The notes under the pieces were generated by a model. That model did not search any database. It was given only the letters and a program-made list of their open reading frames with translations, and was not told where the DNA came from. From assembly GCA_902479835.1 (NCBI GenBank), contig CABSQC010000047.1, positions 1 to 7,797 on the forward strand: a stretch of 7,797 nucleotides of DNA. The letters run 5' to 3'. The stretch comes from an uncultured Streptococcus sp. GTDB taxonomy: Bacteria > Bacillota > Bacilli > Lactobacillales > Streptococcaceae. How positions within the stretch are numbered: the first letter of the stretch is position 1; every line of letters begins with the position of its first letter. Shown here in pieces: positions 1-6,732 of the stretch. The translations under genes and the position numbers were made by a program.

Positions 1-39
1 GTGGCTGTGAGAGATGATATGTACAACAACATTTTCCAT
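1..39 (-). CDS. 5' end of a probable GH38 alpha-mannosidase (partial)
   Basis: Only the first 13 codons are inside the window; the rest lies beyond the left edge. Read on the minus strand from ATG at 39-37 they give MENVVVHIISHSH. A short start, a hydrophobic strand and then His-Ser-His matches the N-terminus of bacterial GH38 alpha-mannosidases, where the motif continues as HxHWD and provides zinc ligands for the catalytic metal site. The Trp-Asp would be the next two codons and cannot be seen. A GAGG ribosome site lies about 10 bases upstream. The gene follows GH125 on the same strand after a 76-base gap, fitting a mannosidase operon; pneumococcus is known to carry GH38 next to GH125. No signal peptide is apparent. 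Thirteen residues is thin evidence, so the family call rests partly on the neighbours. Confidence 0.72.
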   Translation of the reverse strand, partial: MENVVVHIISHSH

Positions 40-81
40 GAGTAAAACCTCATCCTAACTTAAATTTAAAAATAGATTTGT

Positions 82-98
82 GATTCTTTTGAAGAATC
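82..98 (-). other. small hairpin between GH125 and GH38 genes
   Basis: A perfect 7-bp inverted repeat (82-88 with 92-98, loop 89-91) lies 18 bases past the GH125 stop on the transcribed minus strand. A weaker 4-bp hairpin (GAGC/GCTC) sits at 103-114, just next to the stop. The nearest run of U in the transcript is about 11 bases further on, so this does not look like a strong intrinsic terminator. It could be a weak attenuator, an RNA processing site, or nothing. Bases 40-81 hold only the ribosome site of the next gene. Confidence 0.35.
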
Positions 99-115
99 TG
101 TTGAGCGACAGCTCA

Positions 116-1396
116 TTAACGAATACCCAAGTAATCCAAGACCAATTCACAGAACATCATGTTGGCCCAAGAGAACCATTCGCGCGAGTATTTAGTCGGA
201 TCATCTACGTGGAAGCTTTCGTGCATGACACCCGTGCCACCATCGCAAGCAACCAACTGATCGAGTAAGAATTTCTTCTCTGCCTTGTCCGTCGTTGTCA
301 ATCCTTGGATCGACAGGGCAATCGGCCAGATATAGCGGTAGAAAGTATGAGAACTTCCCAGCCCACTTGCGTACTTCCCTTCATAGAAGTAAGGATTTTC
401 AGGGCTCAAAATAGTCCGACGAGTGGCTTGGTAGACTTCGTCGTCAATCTCGCAGTAGCCCAGATAGGGAGCCGCCAACAAACTTGGTACGTTAGGATCA
501 TCCATGATGCTAGCATTTCCCAAACCATCTACCTCAAAGGCATAGATCTTCTCGCCCTTGCTGTTAGTCGTGTAGGCGTAATTTTCGATCCCTTCTTGGA
601 TTTCAGCTTGCAGACGTTTGGCATCAGCAATGATGCTTTCACTATCAGCTAGCTTCAATTCTGCAAATATTTCCTGGACATAACCTAAGACAACCACCGC
701 AAACATATTTGATGGAATCAAGTAGCTATACTGACAGCAGTCATCACTCGGACGAAAGGCTGACCAAGTCATTCCTGTCACGGCAAATTCTGGACCAAAG
801 CCATCATTCACTAACGTGTCTTCCTTACGATCCGTATCCCGAACAAAACGATAAGGAGAGTTCTTGTGGTCTTGTTCCACCGTCCAGAGATGAAGAATTT
901 CCTTGGTCGCTGTGACAAAAGTTTCATCAAACTGGCTAGTCTCACCAGTTTCTTTCCAAAGGAGATAAGCTAACTGCAAGGGATAGCACAGCGAATCCAC
1001 TTCATACTTGCGTTCCCAAATCCAGCCATTGAGATCTGTATGGTCGGTCTCGTGATGCCCCTTCCAGTTCTCTTCAATATTAAAAGAGTTAGCATAGGGA
1101 TCTTTGAGGATCAAAGTCATCTGACGTTTGACCAAACCTGCAATGGTCTGACGCAAGAGAGGATCTCTTTTAGCCACATGAAGATAAGGTCTCAATTGAG
1201 CCGTTGAGTCACGCAACCACATAGCTGGGATATCCCCAGTCAGCACAAAGGTCGAGCCATCTTCTAAGATTTCAACTGTATTGTCTAAAGTGTCTGTGTA
1301 GCAACGTTCAAAGACATCCACCCACTCAGGGTACTCCTTGGCACGTTCTGCTACTTGGTCCAGCCATTCTCGCACAATTTCTTTTGAATAAGTCAT
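116..1396 (-). CDS. GH125 exo-alpha-1,6-mannosidase
   Basis: A 426-residue glycoside hydrolase of family 125, metal-independent inverting enzymes that remove non-reducing alpha-1,6-linked mannose, here probably from the N-glycan core. It spans the whole family fold ((alpha/alpha)6 barrel) without extra domains. Recognisable blocks are GDIPAMWLRDSTAQ (54-67), the Asp pair in FRPSDDCCQYSYLIPSNMF (214-232) and HESFHVDDP (392-400). In the characterised pneumococcal and clostridial enzymes the general acid is an Asp near residue 220 and the base a Glu near 393; here D218/D219 and E393 fit. No signal peptide or membrane segment is present, so it is cytoplasmic. ATG at 1396-1394 is preceded by GAGGAAA four bases upstream. 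It lies upstream of a GH38 gene on the same strand and diverges from GH92, so the three together would dismantle high-mannose glycans. Nothing looks broken. Confidence 0.95.
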   Translation of the reverse strand: MTYSKEIVREWLDQVAERAKEYPEWVDVFERCYTDTLDNTVEILEDGSTFVLTGDIPAMWLRDSTAQLRPYLHVAKRDPLLRQTIAGLVKRQMTLILKDPYANSFNIEENWKGHHETDHTDLNGWIWERKYEVDSLCYPLQLAYLLWKETGETSQFDETFVTATKEILHLWTVEQDHKNSPYRFVRDTDRKEDTLVNDGFGPEFAVTGMTWSAFRPSDDCCQYSYLIPSNMFAVVVLGYVQEIFAELKLADSESIIADAKRLQAEIQEGIENYAYTTNSKGEKIYAFEVDGLGNASIMDDPNVPSLLAAPYLGYCEIDDEVYQATRRTILSPENPYFYEGKYASGLGSSHTFYRYIWPIALSIQGLTTTDKAEKKFLLDQLVACDGGTGVMHESFHVDDPTKYSREWFSWANMMFCELVLDYLGIR

Positions 1397-1431
1397 TTAT
1401 TTTCCTCACACGTATCGATTCTTTCCTATTC

Positions 1432-1437
1432 AGTATA
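1432..1437 (-). promoter_or_regulatory. candidate -10 box for the GH125-GH38 operon
   Basis: On the minus strand a TATACT hexamer lies 35 bases before the GH125 start codon, leaving a leader of about 29 bases. The hexamer 17 bases further upstream (1455-1460, TGTATT) is a poor -35, so the promoter is weak, needs an activator, or is elsewhere in the divergent spacer. TATAGT at 1468-1473 is an alternative. Confidence 0.4.
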
Positions 1438-1502
1438 AAAGATTTCAAAGGGGAAATACATACGCAAACTATAGCCCTTTTTCTACAAAATTTTCCATTT
1501 GA

Positions 1503-1516
1503 TAAAAACGCTATCA
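1503..1516. promoter_or_regulatory. cre-like site 1 (putative CcpA operator)
   Basis: TAAAAACGCTATCA matches the catabolite-response consensus TGWNANCGNTNWCA at all fixed positions but the second. CcpA with HPr-Ser-P binds such sites in Firmicutes and represses alternative sugar genes when glucose is available. The site sits about 20 bases upstream of the GH92 -10 box. The same bases belong to a 17-bp dyad, TGATA-N7-TATCA (1500-1516), which could instead be the operator of a local regulator. Confidence 0.55.
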
Positions 1517-1520
1517 TATT

Positions 1521-1534
1521 TGACAACGCTTTGA
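1521..1534. promoter_or_regulatory. cre-like site 2 overlapping the GH92 promoter
   Basis: TGACAACGCTTTGA fits TGWNANCGNTNWCA with one mismatch, at position 13. Its right edge covers the TG of the extended -10 for GH92, so CcpA bound here would block RNA polymerase. Its centre is 18 bp from that of site 1. Two such sites side by side, with a single mismatch each, make chance less likely, but no scoring could be run. Confidence 0.55.
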
Positions 1535-1540
1535 TACAAT
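1532..1540 (+). promoter_or_regulatory. extended -10 promoter for GH92
   Basis: TGATACAAT is an extended -10 (TGn followed by TACAAT at 1535-1540). No good -35 is present at 16-18 bp spacing, which extended -10 promoters tolerate. TTGACA at 1520-1525 is only 9 bases away and cannot pair with this -10. Transcription would begin near 1547, giving a leader of about 65 bases before the chosen ATG and only about 12 before the rejected upstream GTG. Confidence 0.6.
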
Positions 1541-1600
1541 TGAAGAAAATACCACTGCGTGTTCCAAGAAAAACACAGATCATTTAAGGTTGATGAAGAA

Positions 1601-1607
1601 AAAGGAG
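1601..1607 (+). promoter_or_regulatory. ribosome binding site that fixes the GH92 start
   Basis: AAAGGAG sits five bases before ATG at 1613. The longer frame opens with GTG at 1559, which has no purine-rich site ahead of it, so the ATG is taken as the start. Confidence 0.85.
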
Positions 1608-1612
1608 ACCAG

Positions 1613-3688
1613 ATGCGCACACATTGCCAGACCATCGATACCCGCTGGGGAAGCGATAATCATCCCCACTATTCGCACGGAAACACCCTCCCTTATACAG
1701 GAGTCCCTTTTGGAATGAATTACTTCCTTCCCCAGACGACACACGAACAAGGAGCTTGGTTTTTCAACCCCAATCTCCCTATTTTTCAGGGATTTCGTCT
1801 CACCCACCAGCCTAGTCCTTGGATAGGAGACTACGCTTGGTGCCTCATCACGCCCATCACAGGAGATATTGCAAGTTCCGACCTCTTCCGTCGCCAAAGC
1901 AGTTATTCGATGAAAGAAGCTATTTTCCAGCCCCACTACCTTCGGATTTTTTCGGAACGTTATCAGATTCAAAGCGAGTTGGTTCCAAGCTGCTACGGGG
2001 CTGTCATGCGCTTTCGAGCACCAGAAAAGCTGACACTCTGCTTTCATGCAGCAAATGAACTAGAGGACTTGACCCTGACAGACCAAACCTGCCACTTCCA
2101 CATTCTGGATCAGGCCCATACCGCAGATACTTCCTACTCTTTCTATCTCCAGTGGCAATTTAGCCAGCCGATTGAGAGCGTCACTCACATCGATCAAGAT
2201 CTTTTCCTGACCTTTGCTAGCAAGGAAGTGACCGTCCAATTAGGAACTTCTTATCTGTCCCAAGACATGGCTCACAGCCATCTTCCCAACCTTTCCCTAG
2301 AGGAAGCTAAAAAAGAAGTAGCCGATCAATGGAATCAGCTGCTAAAACGAATTGAAGTAAAAGATGCCGGAGGGCGTGACCAAGCCTTTTTCGATCATTG
2401 CCTTTACCGACTCCTCCTTTTCCCTCAAACCTTTTATGAAACAGATACCGAGGGAAATGACTGGCACCTGGATGTCACCCATCAGGAAATCAAACCAGGA
2501 AAAGCTTACACCAATATCGGATTTTGGGATCTCTTTCGGACCTCTTTCCCGCTCTTTAGCCTTGTCTACCCCGATTACTACCGTCACTTTCTCGAAGGAT
2601 TTTTAAACACTTACCAGGATACTGGTTTCCTACCAAAATGGTTGGCCCCAGATGAACGAGGGATGATGCCAGGCACCCTCATCGATGGAGTCTTTGCGGA
2701 TGCTGTCACAAAAGGGATCGCACCAGACCTACATGAAAACATGCTCACAGCTATGCTCCAGACGGCTCAAAAAACTGATCCTCATCAACATTTTGGTCGC
2801 CATGGCAATGAAAGCTACAAGGCCCTTGGCTACCTACCCGATGATTTTCACGAAAGTGTGAGCCATAGCCTAGATTATGCCTATAGTGATTTTTGCATTG
2901 CTACCGTTGCCAAGCAATTGGGGCATACAGAAACAGCCACTCGATATGCTGCTTCCAGCCTCTCCTACCGAACATTGTATGATGCCCAAACAGGCTTTGT
3001 GAGAGCACGATCCACCAATGGAAACTTTAAAGAGCCCTTCTCTCCTACCAGCTGGGGAGGAGATTATGCAGAATGCTCTGCAACCCAGGCTACTTTTGGA
3101 GCCTTACACGACCTCTCCGGCCTAATAGAGCTGATGGGTGGCAAAAAAGCCTTCACACAACGACTGCTGGATCTGGCCAATCAAAAACCTCAATTTGATG
3201 TAAGAGGATATGGCCATGAAATCCACGAAATGAGTGAAATGGCCCAAGCCCCATTTGGGCAGATTGCCATCTCCAATCAACCCAGCTTTCACATTCCCTA
3301 CCTCTTCCGTCACAGCCTTCATCCCGAATACACCAATCTCCTGATCCACCAGATCCGTTCCCAAGCTTTTCATCAAGATTTCCAAGCCTATCCAGGTGAT
3401 GAGGACAATGGTAGTCTATCTGCTTGGTACATCTGGTCAGCCCTTGGACTCTATCCAACCTGCCCAGGAAAAACAATCTATGATCTGGGACTCCCTCTCT
3501 TTAAAGAAGTCCTTCTCCATATTCCCAAGCAAGAGTTCAAGATTTGCGCCAATTCACACACTGCAGGCGCCTATTTCATCCAAAAAGCCCTGTTAGATGG
3601 CAAAGAGAAACAAGAGGTTTCCCATCAAGATCTCCTTGAAGCCCAAGTACTCCAATTTGAGCTTTCTTGGCTCCCCCCACAAGCATAA
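1613..3688 (+). CDS. GH92 alpha-mannosidase (probable exo-alpha-1,2)
   Basis: A 691-residue family 92 enzyme, a calcium-dependent inverting exo-mannosidase. Family blocks run in order: VPFGM (31-35) in the N-terminal beta-sandwich, FWDLFRT (304-310), DGVFADAVTKGI (358-369), ESVSHSLDYAYSDFCIA (414-430) and GDEDNGSLSAWYIWSALGLYP (595-615). The last holds D596 and D598, equivalent to the Asp pair of the family usually written GNDD and assigned to catalysis. The usual Asn-Glu-Pro before SxHIPYL reads N555-Q556-P557 here. There is no signal peptide, so it acts in the cytoplasm, unlike secreted Bacteroides members. The pneumococcal counterpart cleaves alpha-1,2 mannose, and removing such caps would feed the divergent GH38 and GH125 enzymes. 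ATG at 1613 is chosen for its AAAGGAG site; a GTG 18 codons upstream lacks one. Transcription is probably under CcpA. Family certain, linkage inferred. Confidence 0.95.
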   Translation: MRTHCQTIDTRWGSDNHPHYSHGNTLPYTGVPFGMNYFLPQTTHEQGAWFFNPNLPIFQGFRLTHQPSPWIGDYAWCLITPITGDIASSDLFRRQSSYSMKEAIFQPHYLRIFSERYQIQSELVPSCYGAVMRFRAPEKLTLCFHAANELEDLTLTDQTCHFHILDQAHTADTSYSFYLQWQFSQPIESVTHIDQDLFLTFASKEVTVQLGTSYLSQDMAHSHLPNLSLEEAKKEVADQWNQLLKRIEVKDAGGRDQAFFDHCLYRLLLFPQTFYETDTEGNDWHLDVTHQEIKPGKAYTNIGFWDLFRTSFPLFSLVYPDYYRHFLEGFLNTYQDTGFLPKWLAPDERGMMPGTLIDGVFADAVTKGIAPDLHENMLTAMLQTAQKTDPHQHFGRHGNESYKALGYLPDDFHESVSHSLDYAYSDFCIATVAKQLGHTETATRYAASSLSYRTLYDAQTGFVRARSTNGNFKEPFSPTSWGGDYAECSATQATFGALHDLSGLIELMGGKKAFTQRLLDLANQKPQFDVRGYGHEIHEMSEMAQAPFGQIAISNQPSFHIPYLFRHSLHPEYTNLLIHQIRSQAFHQDFQAYPGDEDNGSLSAWYIWSALGLYPTCPGKTIYDLGLPLFKEVLLHIPKQEFKICANSHTAGAYFIQKALLDGKEKQEVSHQDLLEAQVLQFELSWLPPQA

Positions 3689-3689
3689 G

Positions 3690-3721
3690 AAAAAGTCGTC
3701 TGAAAACAGACGACTTTTTTT
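3690..3721. terminator. bidirectional terminator between GH92 and the lipoprotein gene
   Basis: An 8-bp core stem (GTCGTCTG at 3695-3702 with CAGACGAC at 3707-3714), an AAAA loop and flanking A/T pairs form a long hairpin. On the plus strand it ends in seven T (3715-3721); on the minus strand five A (3690-3694) give five U. It begins one base after the GH92 stop and ends three bases from the convergent lipoprotein stop, so it can serve both genes. Confidence 0.92.
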
Positions 3722-3724
3722 CTG

Positions 3725-4282
3725 TTATTCATCTCCTACATGATAGTAGATCGAGCCTTGTTCCCCAAAACTAGCGATACCAACACCAGTCCACAAGCGG
3801 TTTTTAGAGGCATCTGATGTGTCCTTAAAGACGACTTGTCCTTGATCATCGACCTGATCACCAATGGTTACTCCCGCAGGAATATACTCCAACAAGAAGC
3901 CCCCATCACGACCACCATAAATGCCTTCTGATGCTGTTCCATAATCCGTCAAAGAAGCTCCATAGCCCTCTAACTCTTGTGAGACCAACCCTTTGTCGTT
4001 AAAGACCAGCTTATTTCCTTTATCATCTTGCCAGACCCCAGCAATACTGCTGTAATCACCATTGGCAATCGCTTCAAGATCCATTTTCTTCACTTCTTTT
4101 TTCTCTTCTTTTTTTTCTTTCTCCTTCACTTCCGAACTAGAAGTATCCGTCTTTTTGACCTTAGAAGAGGTCGTCGTTTGACTAGAGGAGGTGGTTGATT
4201 TTTTGCTCGTTCCCTGTTGCGAACAAGCTACCAACAGGACCACACTGAGAAGACTCACAAGAATTGTACCAACTTTTTTCAT
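3725..4282 (-). CDS. small lipoprotein with a DUF6287-like C-terminal domain
   Basis: A 185-residue predicted surface lipoprotein of unknown function. Residues 1-20 form a type II signal peptide with the lipobox LVAC, so lipidation is expected on C20. Residues 21-50 are a Ser/Thr/Lys-rich linker and 51-66 a highly charged Lys/Glu stretch. The folded part begins at M67 with MDLEAIANGDYSSIAGVW, which resembles DUF6287 found at the ends of many streptococcal lipoproteins (family named from memory). Lys/Trp/Gly-rich beta strands continue to the end. ATG at 4282-4280 has GGGG eight bases upstream, a modest ribosome site. It has its own promoter and is separated from adcA by a terminator, so it is a single-gene unit and not part of the zinc operon. 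It has few His and only the lipobox Cys, so nothing suggests metal binding. An A8 run lies in the linker. Confidence 0.87.
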   Translation of the reverse strand: MKKVGTILVSLLSVVLLVACSQQGTSKKSTTSSSQTTTSSKVKKTDTSSSEVKEKEKKEEKKEVKKMDLEAIANGDYSSIAGVWQDDKGNKLVFNDKGLVSQELEGYGASLTDYGTASEGIYGGRDGGFLLEYIPAGVTIGDQVDDQGQVVFKDTSDASKNRLWTGVGIASFGEQGSIYYHVGDE

Positions 4283-4321
4283 TTAAAATTCCCCATACAT
4301 TTTTTAATTTAAAGCCCTTTC

Positions 4322-4350
4322 ATTGTAACGTATTTTCAAGCATTTGACAA
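4322..4350 (-). promoter_or_regulatory. sigma-A type promoter of the lipoprotein gene
   Basis: On the minus strand TTGTCA (4350-4345) and TACAAT (4327-4322) are separated by exactly 17 bases. Transcription would start near 4315, giving a leader of about 33 bases. I found no AdcR-type TTAAC-N2-GTTAA palindrome in or around it. Confidence 0.78.
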
Positions 4351-4372
4351 GCTTCACTCCCCATTTTTAATC

Positions 4373-4410
4373 AAAAAGAGACCGGGTTAATCAGTCCTAG
4401 TCTCTCTTTT
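4373..4410 (-). terminator. terminator of the adc operon
   Basis: The sequence 11 to 48 bases past the adcA stop folds on the minus strand into a stem of AAAAGAGAGAC with GTCTCTTTTT (one G-U pair), with a short inner GG/CC pairing and a loop of about nine bases. It ends in five U (4377-4373). It lies upstream of the lipoprotein promoter and so isolates that gene from adc readthrough. Confidence 0.8.
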
Positions 4411-4420
4411 AATACAGCTC

Positions 4421-5926
4421 TTAATGAGCCAGCATTTCCTGTGCCACTTCTAAACCAGATAAGTTGGAAGGATAATAAGTTGGCCAATTTTCCAACTCAT
4501 CATAAAGCGCTTCTTGACTCTTTCCTCCATGGAAAATGTGGAAGTGAGCTGCCTTTACCGGAGTAATTTCATGGTCACTAAATTGAACATATTTGAAGTC
4601 TCCCGCATCGCTCTCTTTCGCTTCAAAGAGATAACGAACACCACGATTCCCCTTCTTATAAGTCAAAATGTGCTTCCCTACGTATTTATAGGTATATTTC
4701 TTAGAAGATCCTTTTTGATAAAACTCCATTGAATCCTTATCAATCTTAATCCGATCAATATCTGTTTGATAACCCTTGGTATAATATTCCTTATACTCAG
4801 CAGCAGTCATGGTTGGATTTAATTTTGCCTTATAATCAAAGACCTGATCCAGAGTTCCATCTTGCAAGTATGGATAAACTGATTTCCAATCACCCGCATA
4901 ATTTGCTAAGCTACGATCCTTCACTTGACTATCCTCGAAATAGCCCTTTTGAACTGTCTTAGCATCTTCCTCATGTTCCGGTTGAATATCCTTACCAGCT
5001 TGTGACGTTGTTTTCTCTAGCGCCTTCAGATTTTCCTTCATAACAGACACGTAGTCTTCGCCATCTTTCATTTCTTGATCCGTCAAGCTTTCCAAAGGAT
5101 TTAAGACAGCCAACTCAACACCAGCTTCAGAAGACAAGGTTTTCGCCAAGGACTTAGAAGCATTTTCCTCAAAGTAAATGACCTTGATCTCATTTTTCTT
5201 GATATACTCTGTCAATTCACGCAATCGTGCAGCAGAAGGCTCGCTATCAGGTGAAATCCCTGAAATGGCCACTTGGTTTAAGCCATAATCCAAGGCCAAG
5301 TAACGGAAAGCCGCGTGTTGGGTCACAAAATTCTTTTGCTTAGCATCTTTCAAGCCATCCTGATAAGCTTGATCCAAAGCCTGTAACTTCTTCAAATAAG
5401 CTTGCGCATTTTTCTCAAAAGTCTTTTTCTTATCTGGATAAGCTGCGACCAACTGATCGCGAATCGACTCTACCATCTTCATTGCACGATGTGGAGAGAG
5501 CCAAAGGTGAGGATCATATTCATGATGGTGTTCTTCGCCCCCTTCGTGTTCATGTTCCTCTTCCAATCCAGGAAGCAAGACCATGCCCTTGGTAGCATCG
5601 ATCACTTTGGTTTTCTTATCCTTCATTGATTTCAAAAGATTTGGAACCCACGTTTCCATGTTTTCATTCTCATAGACGAAAACATCCGAATCTTGAATCA
5701 TAGCCCGCCCCTTAGCAGACAATTCATATTCATGAGGCTCTGATCCCGCTCCAATGAGCAGGTCTACCGTTCCTTCATCTCCGACAATATTTTTTGTAAA
5801 ATCATAAACAGGATAGAAAGTGGTCATCACTTTTAATTTCCCATTTTGACTCTGACTTTTGCCACAAGCCGTCAAAACAAGTGTTAAAGCCATTAACAAT
5901 AACCAACCAAATTTTTTAAAGTTCAT
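4421..5926 (-). CDS. adcA: AdcA zinc-binding lipoprotein with fused ZinT domain
   Basis: The 501-residue solute-binding protein of the Adc zinc ABC importer, anchored outside the membrane through C21 (lipobox LTAC, 18-21). Residues about 30-315 form the cluster A-I metal-binding domain; its expected ligands are visible as H65 (SEPHEYE), H140 (DPHLW), H204 (TQHAAF) and E279 (NPLES). An acidic His-rich loop at 121-137 (five His) sits just before H140. Residues about 320-501 are a ZinT domain with a second zinc site, probably H452, H461 and H463 (AHFHIFH). ZinT is separate in Gram-negatives but fused here, as is standard for streptococcal AdcA. It is last in the operon: ATG at 5926-5924 begins two bases after the adcB stop, and its GAGGAAG site (5932-5938) lies inside adcB, so translation is probably coupled. 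Zinc repression through AdcR is expected from the family. Confidence 0.97.
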   Translation of the reverse strand: MNFKKFGWLLLMALTLVLTACGKSQSQNGKLKVMTTFYPVYDFTKNIVGDEGTVDLLIGAGSEPHEYELSAKGRAMIQDSDVFVYENENMETWVPNLLKSMKDKKTKVIDATKGMVLLPGLEEEHEHEGGEEHHHEYDPHLWLSPHRAMKMVESIRDQLVAAYPDKKKTFEKNAQAYLKKLQALDQAYQDGLKDAKQKNFVTQHAAFRYLALDYGLNQVAISGISPDSEPSAARLRELTEYIKKNEIKVIYFEENASKSLAKTLSSEAGVELAVLNPLESLTDQEMKDGEDYVSVMKENLKALEKTTSQAGKDIQPEHEEDAKTVQKGYFEDSQVKDRSLANYAGDWKSVYPYLQDGTLDQVFDYKAKLNPTMTAAEYKEYYTKGYQTDIDRIKIDKDSMEFYQKGSSKKYTYKYVGKHILTYKKGNRGVRYLFEAKESDAGDFKYVQFSDHEITPVKAAHFHIFHGGKSQEALYDELENWPTYYPSNLSGLEVAQEMLAH

Positions 5927-5928
5927 AT

Positions 5929-6732
5929 CTACTTCCTCAAACGTGATCCAAGATTCACAAGCAAGAACAGGGCCACAAATAAAAGCGTGATGCTGGCACT
6001 TGCTGGTGTATCTGCAATATAAGACAAAATCAACCCACTAAACATCCCGATAAAACCAATGATGACCGCAATCAGCATGACCCCACGGAAGTTCTTCCCT
6101 AATTTCAGCGCAATACTAGCCGGTAAGACCATGATGGTTGAAACCAATAACGATCCTGCTGCAGGAATCATTAAGGCGATAGCAACCCCCGTTACCACAT
6201 TAAATAAAATAGACATGGTCCTAACCGGAAGACCATCTACAAAAGCCGTATCTTCATCAAAAGTCAAAATATACATAGGCCGCAAGAATAAGGCTGTTAA
6301 CACTAATACAACGAAAGCAATCACAAATAAGGCGATCACCTGTTCATCCGTAATGGTTAGAGTAGAACCAAACAAATACTGATCCAAGCTCATCGAGCTC
6401 TTTCCACCACCACGCATCAGTACTAAAGCTAGGGCAAGACCAGTGGACATTAAAATTGCCGTCCCGATCTCCATAAAGTCCTTAAATAAGGTCCGCAAAT
6501 ACTCAAGAAAAACCGCAGCTATAATGACAATGATCATAGTCGAGAGCGTCGGAGAGATCCCAAGAAAAATTCCAAAAGCGACACCTGCAAGAGAGACGTG
6601 ACTTAGCGTATCACTCATCAGACTCTGCCGTCTTAAAATCAAGAAAGTCCCTAATACAGGAGAAAAAAGACTCATGGCAACCATAGCCAACAAGGCCCGT
6701 TGCATAAAATCATACTGGAATAAATCAAGCAT
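5929..6732 (-). CDS. adcB: AdcB zinc ABC transporter permease
   Basis: A 267-residue integral membrane protein of the ABC-3 family that forms the zinc channel and partners the AdcC ATPase and AdcA. Seven to eight hydrophobic segments can be traced, roughly 12-34, 43-62, 64-80, 90-107, 131-151, 173-205, 216-238 and 243-262. The block around [20 protein letters not shown] (33-52) is typical of the family. The frame stays open 37 codons further upstream inside adcC, but ATG at 6732-6730 has a strong AAGGGGAGGG site five bases before it and gives the usual family length and N-terminus, so that start is chosen. It overlaps the end of adcC by eight bases and stops two bases before adcA. No defect seen. 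Confidence 0.96.
   Translation of the reverse strand: MLDLFQYDFMQRALLAMVAMSLFSPVLGTFLILRRQSLMSDTLSHVSLAGVAFGIFLGISPTLSTMIIVIIAAVFLEYLRTLFKDFMEIGTAILMSTGLALALVLMRGGGKSSMSLDQYLFGSTLTITDEQVIALFVIAFVVLVLTALFLRPMYILTFDEDTAFVDGLPVRTMSILFNVVTGVAIALMIPAAGSLLVSTIMVLPASIALKLGKNFRGVMLIAVIIGFIGMFSGLILSYIADTPASASITLLFVALFLLVNLGSRLRK

Noticed and set aside
1520..1525. TTGACA as the -35 of the GH92 promoter
   Set aside because: It is a perfect hexamer but only 9 bases from TACAAT, and no good -10 occurs 16-18 bases downstream of it. It is better explained as part of cre-like site 2.
1559..1612. Longer GH92 start at GTG 1559
   Set aside because: No ribosome site precedes it and it would leave a leader of only about 12 bases; ATG 1613 has AAAGGAG five bases upstream and gives the expected family N-terminus.
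1580..2047. 155-codon open frame on the minus strand opposite GH92
   Set aside because: It lies entirely antisense to an intact enzyme gene and its upstream leader, has no recognisable domain or ribosome site, and has composition typical of a shadow frame. Other antisense frames in GH92, GH125, adcA and adcB were rejected likewise.
4379..4390. Possible AdcR half-site (GGTTAA) downstream of adcA
   Set aside because: Only one half is present, and the bases belong to the adc terminator stem and loop.
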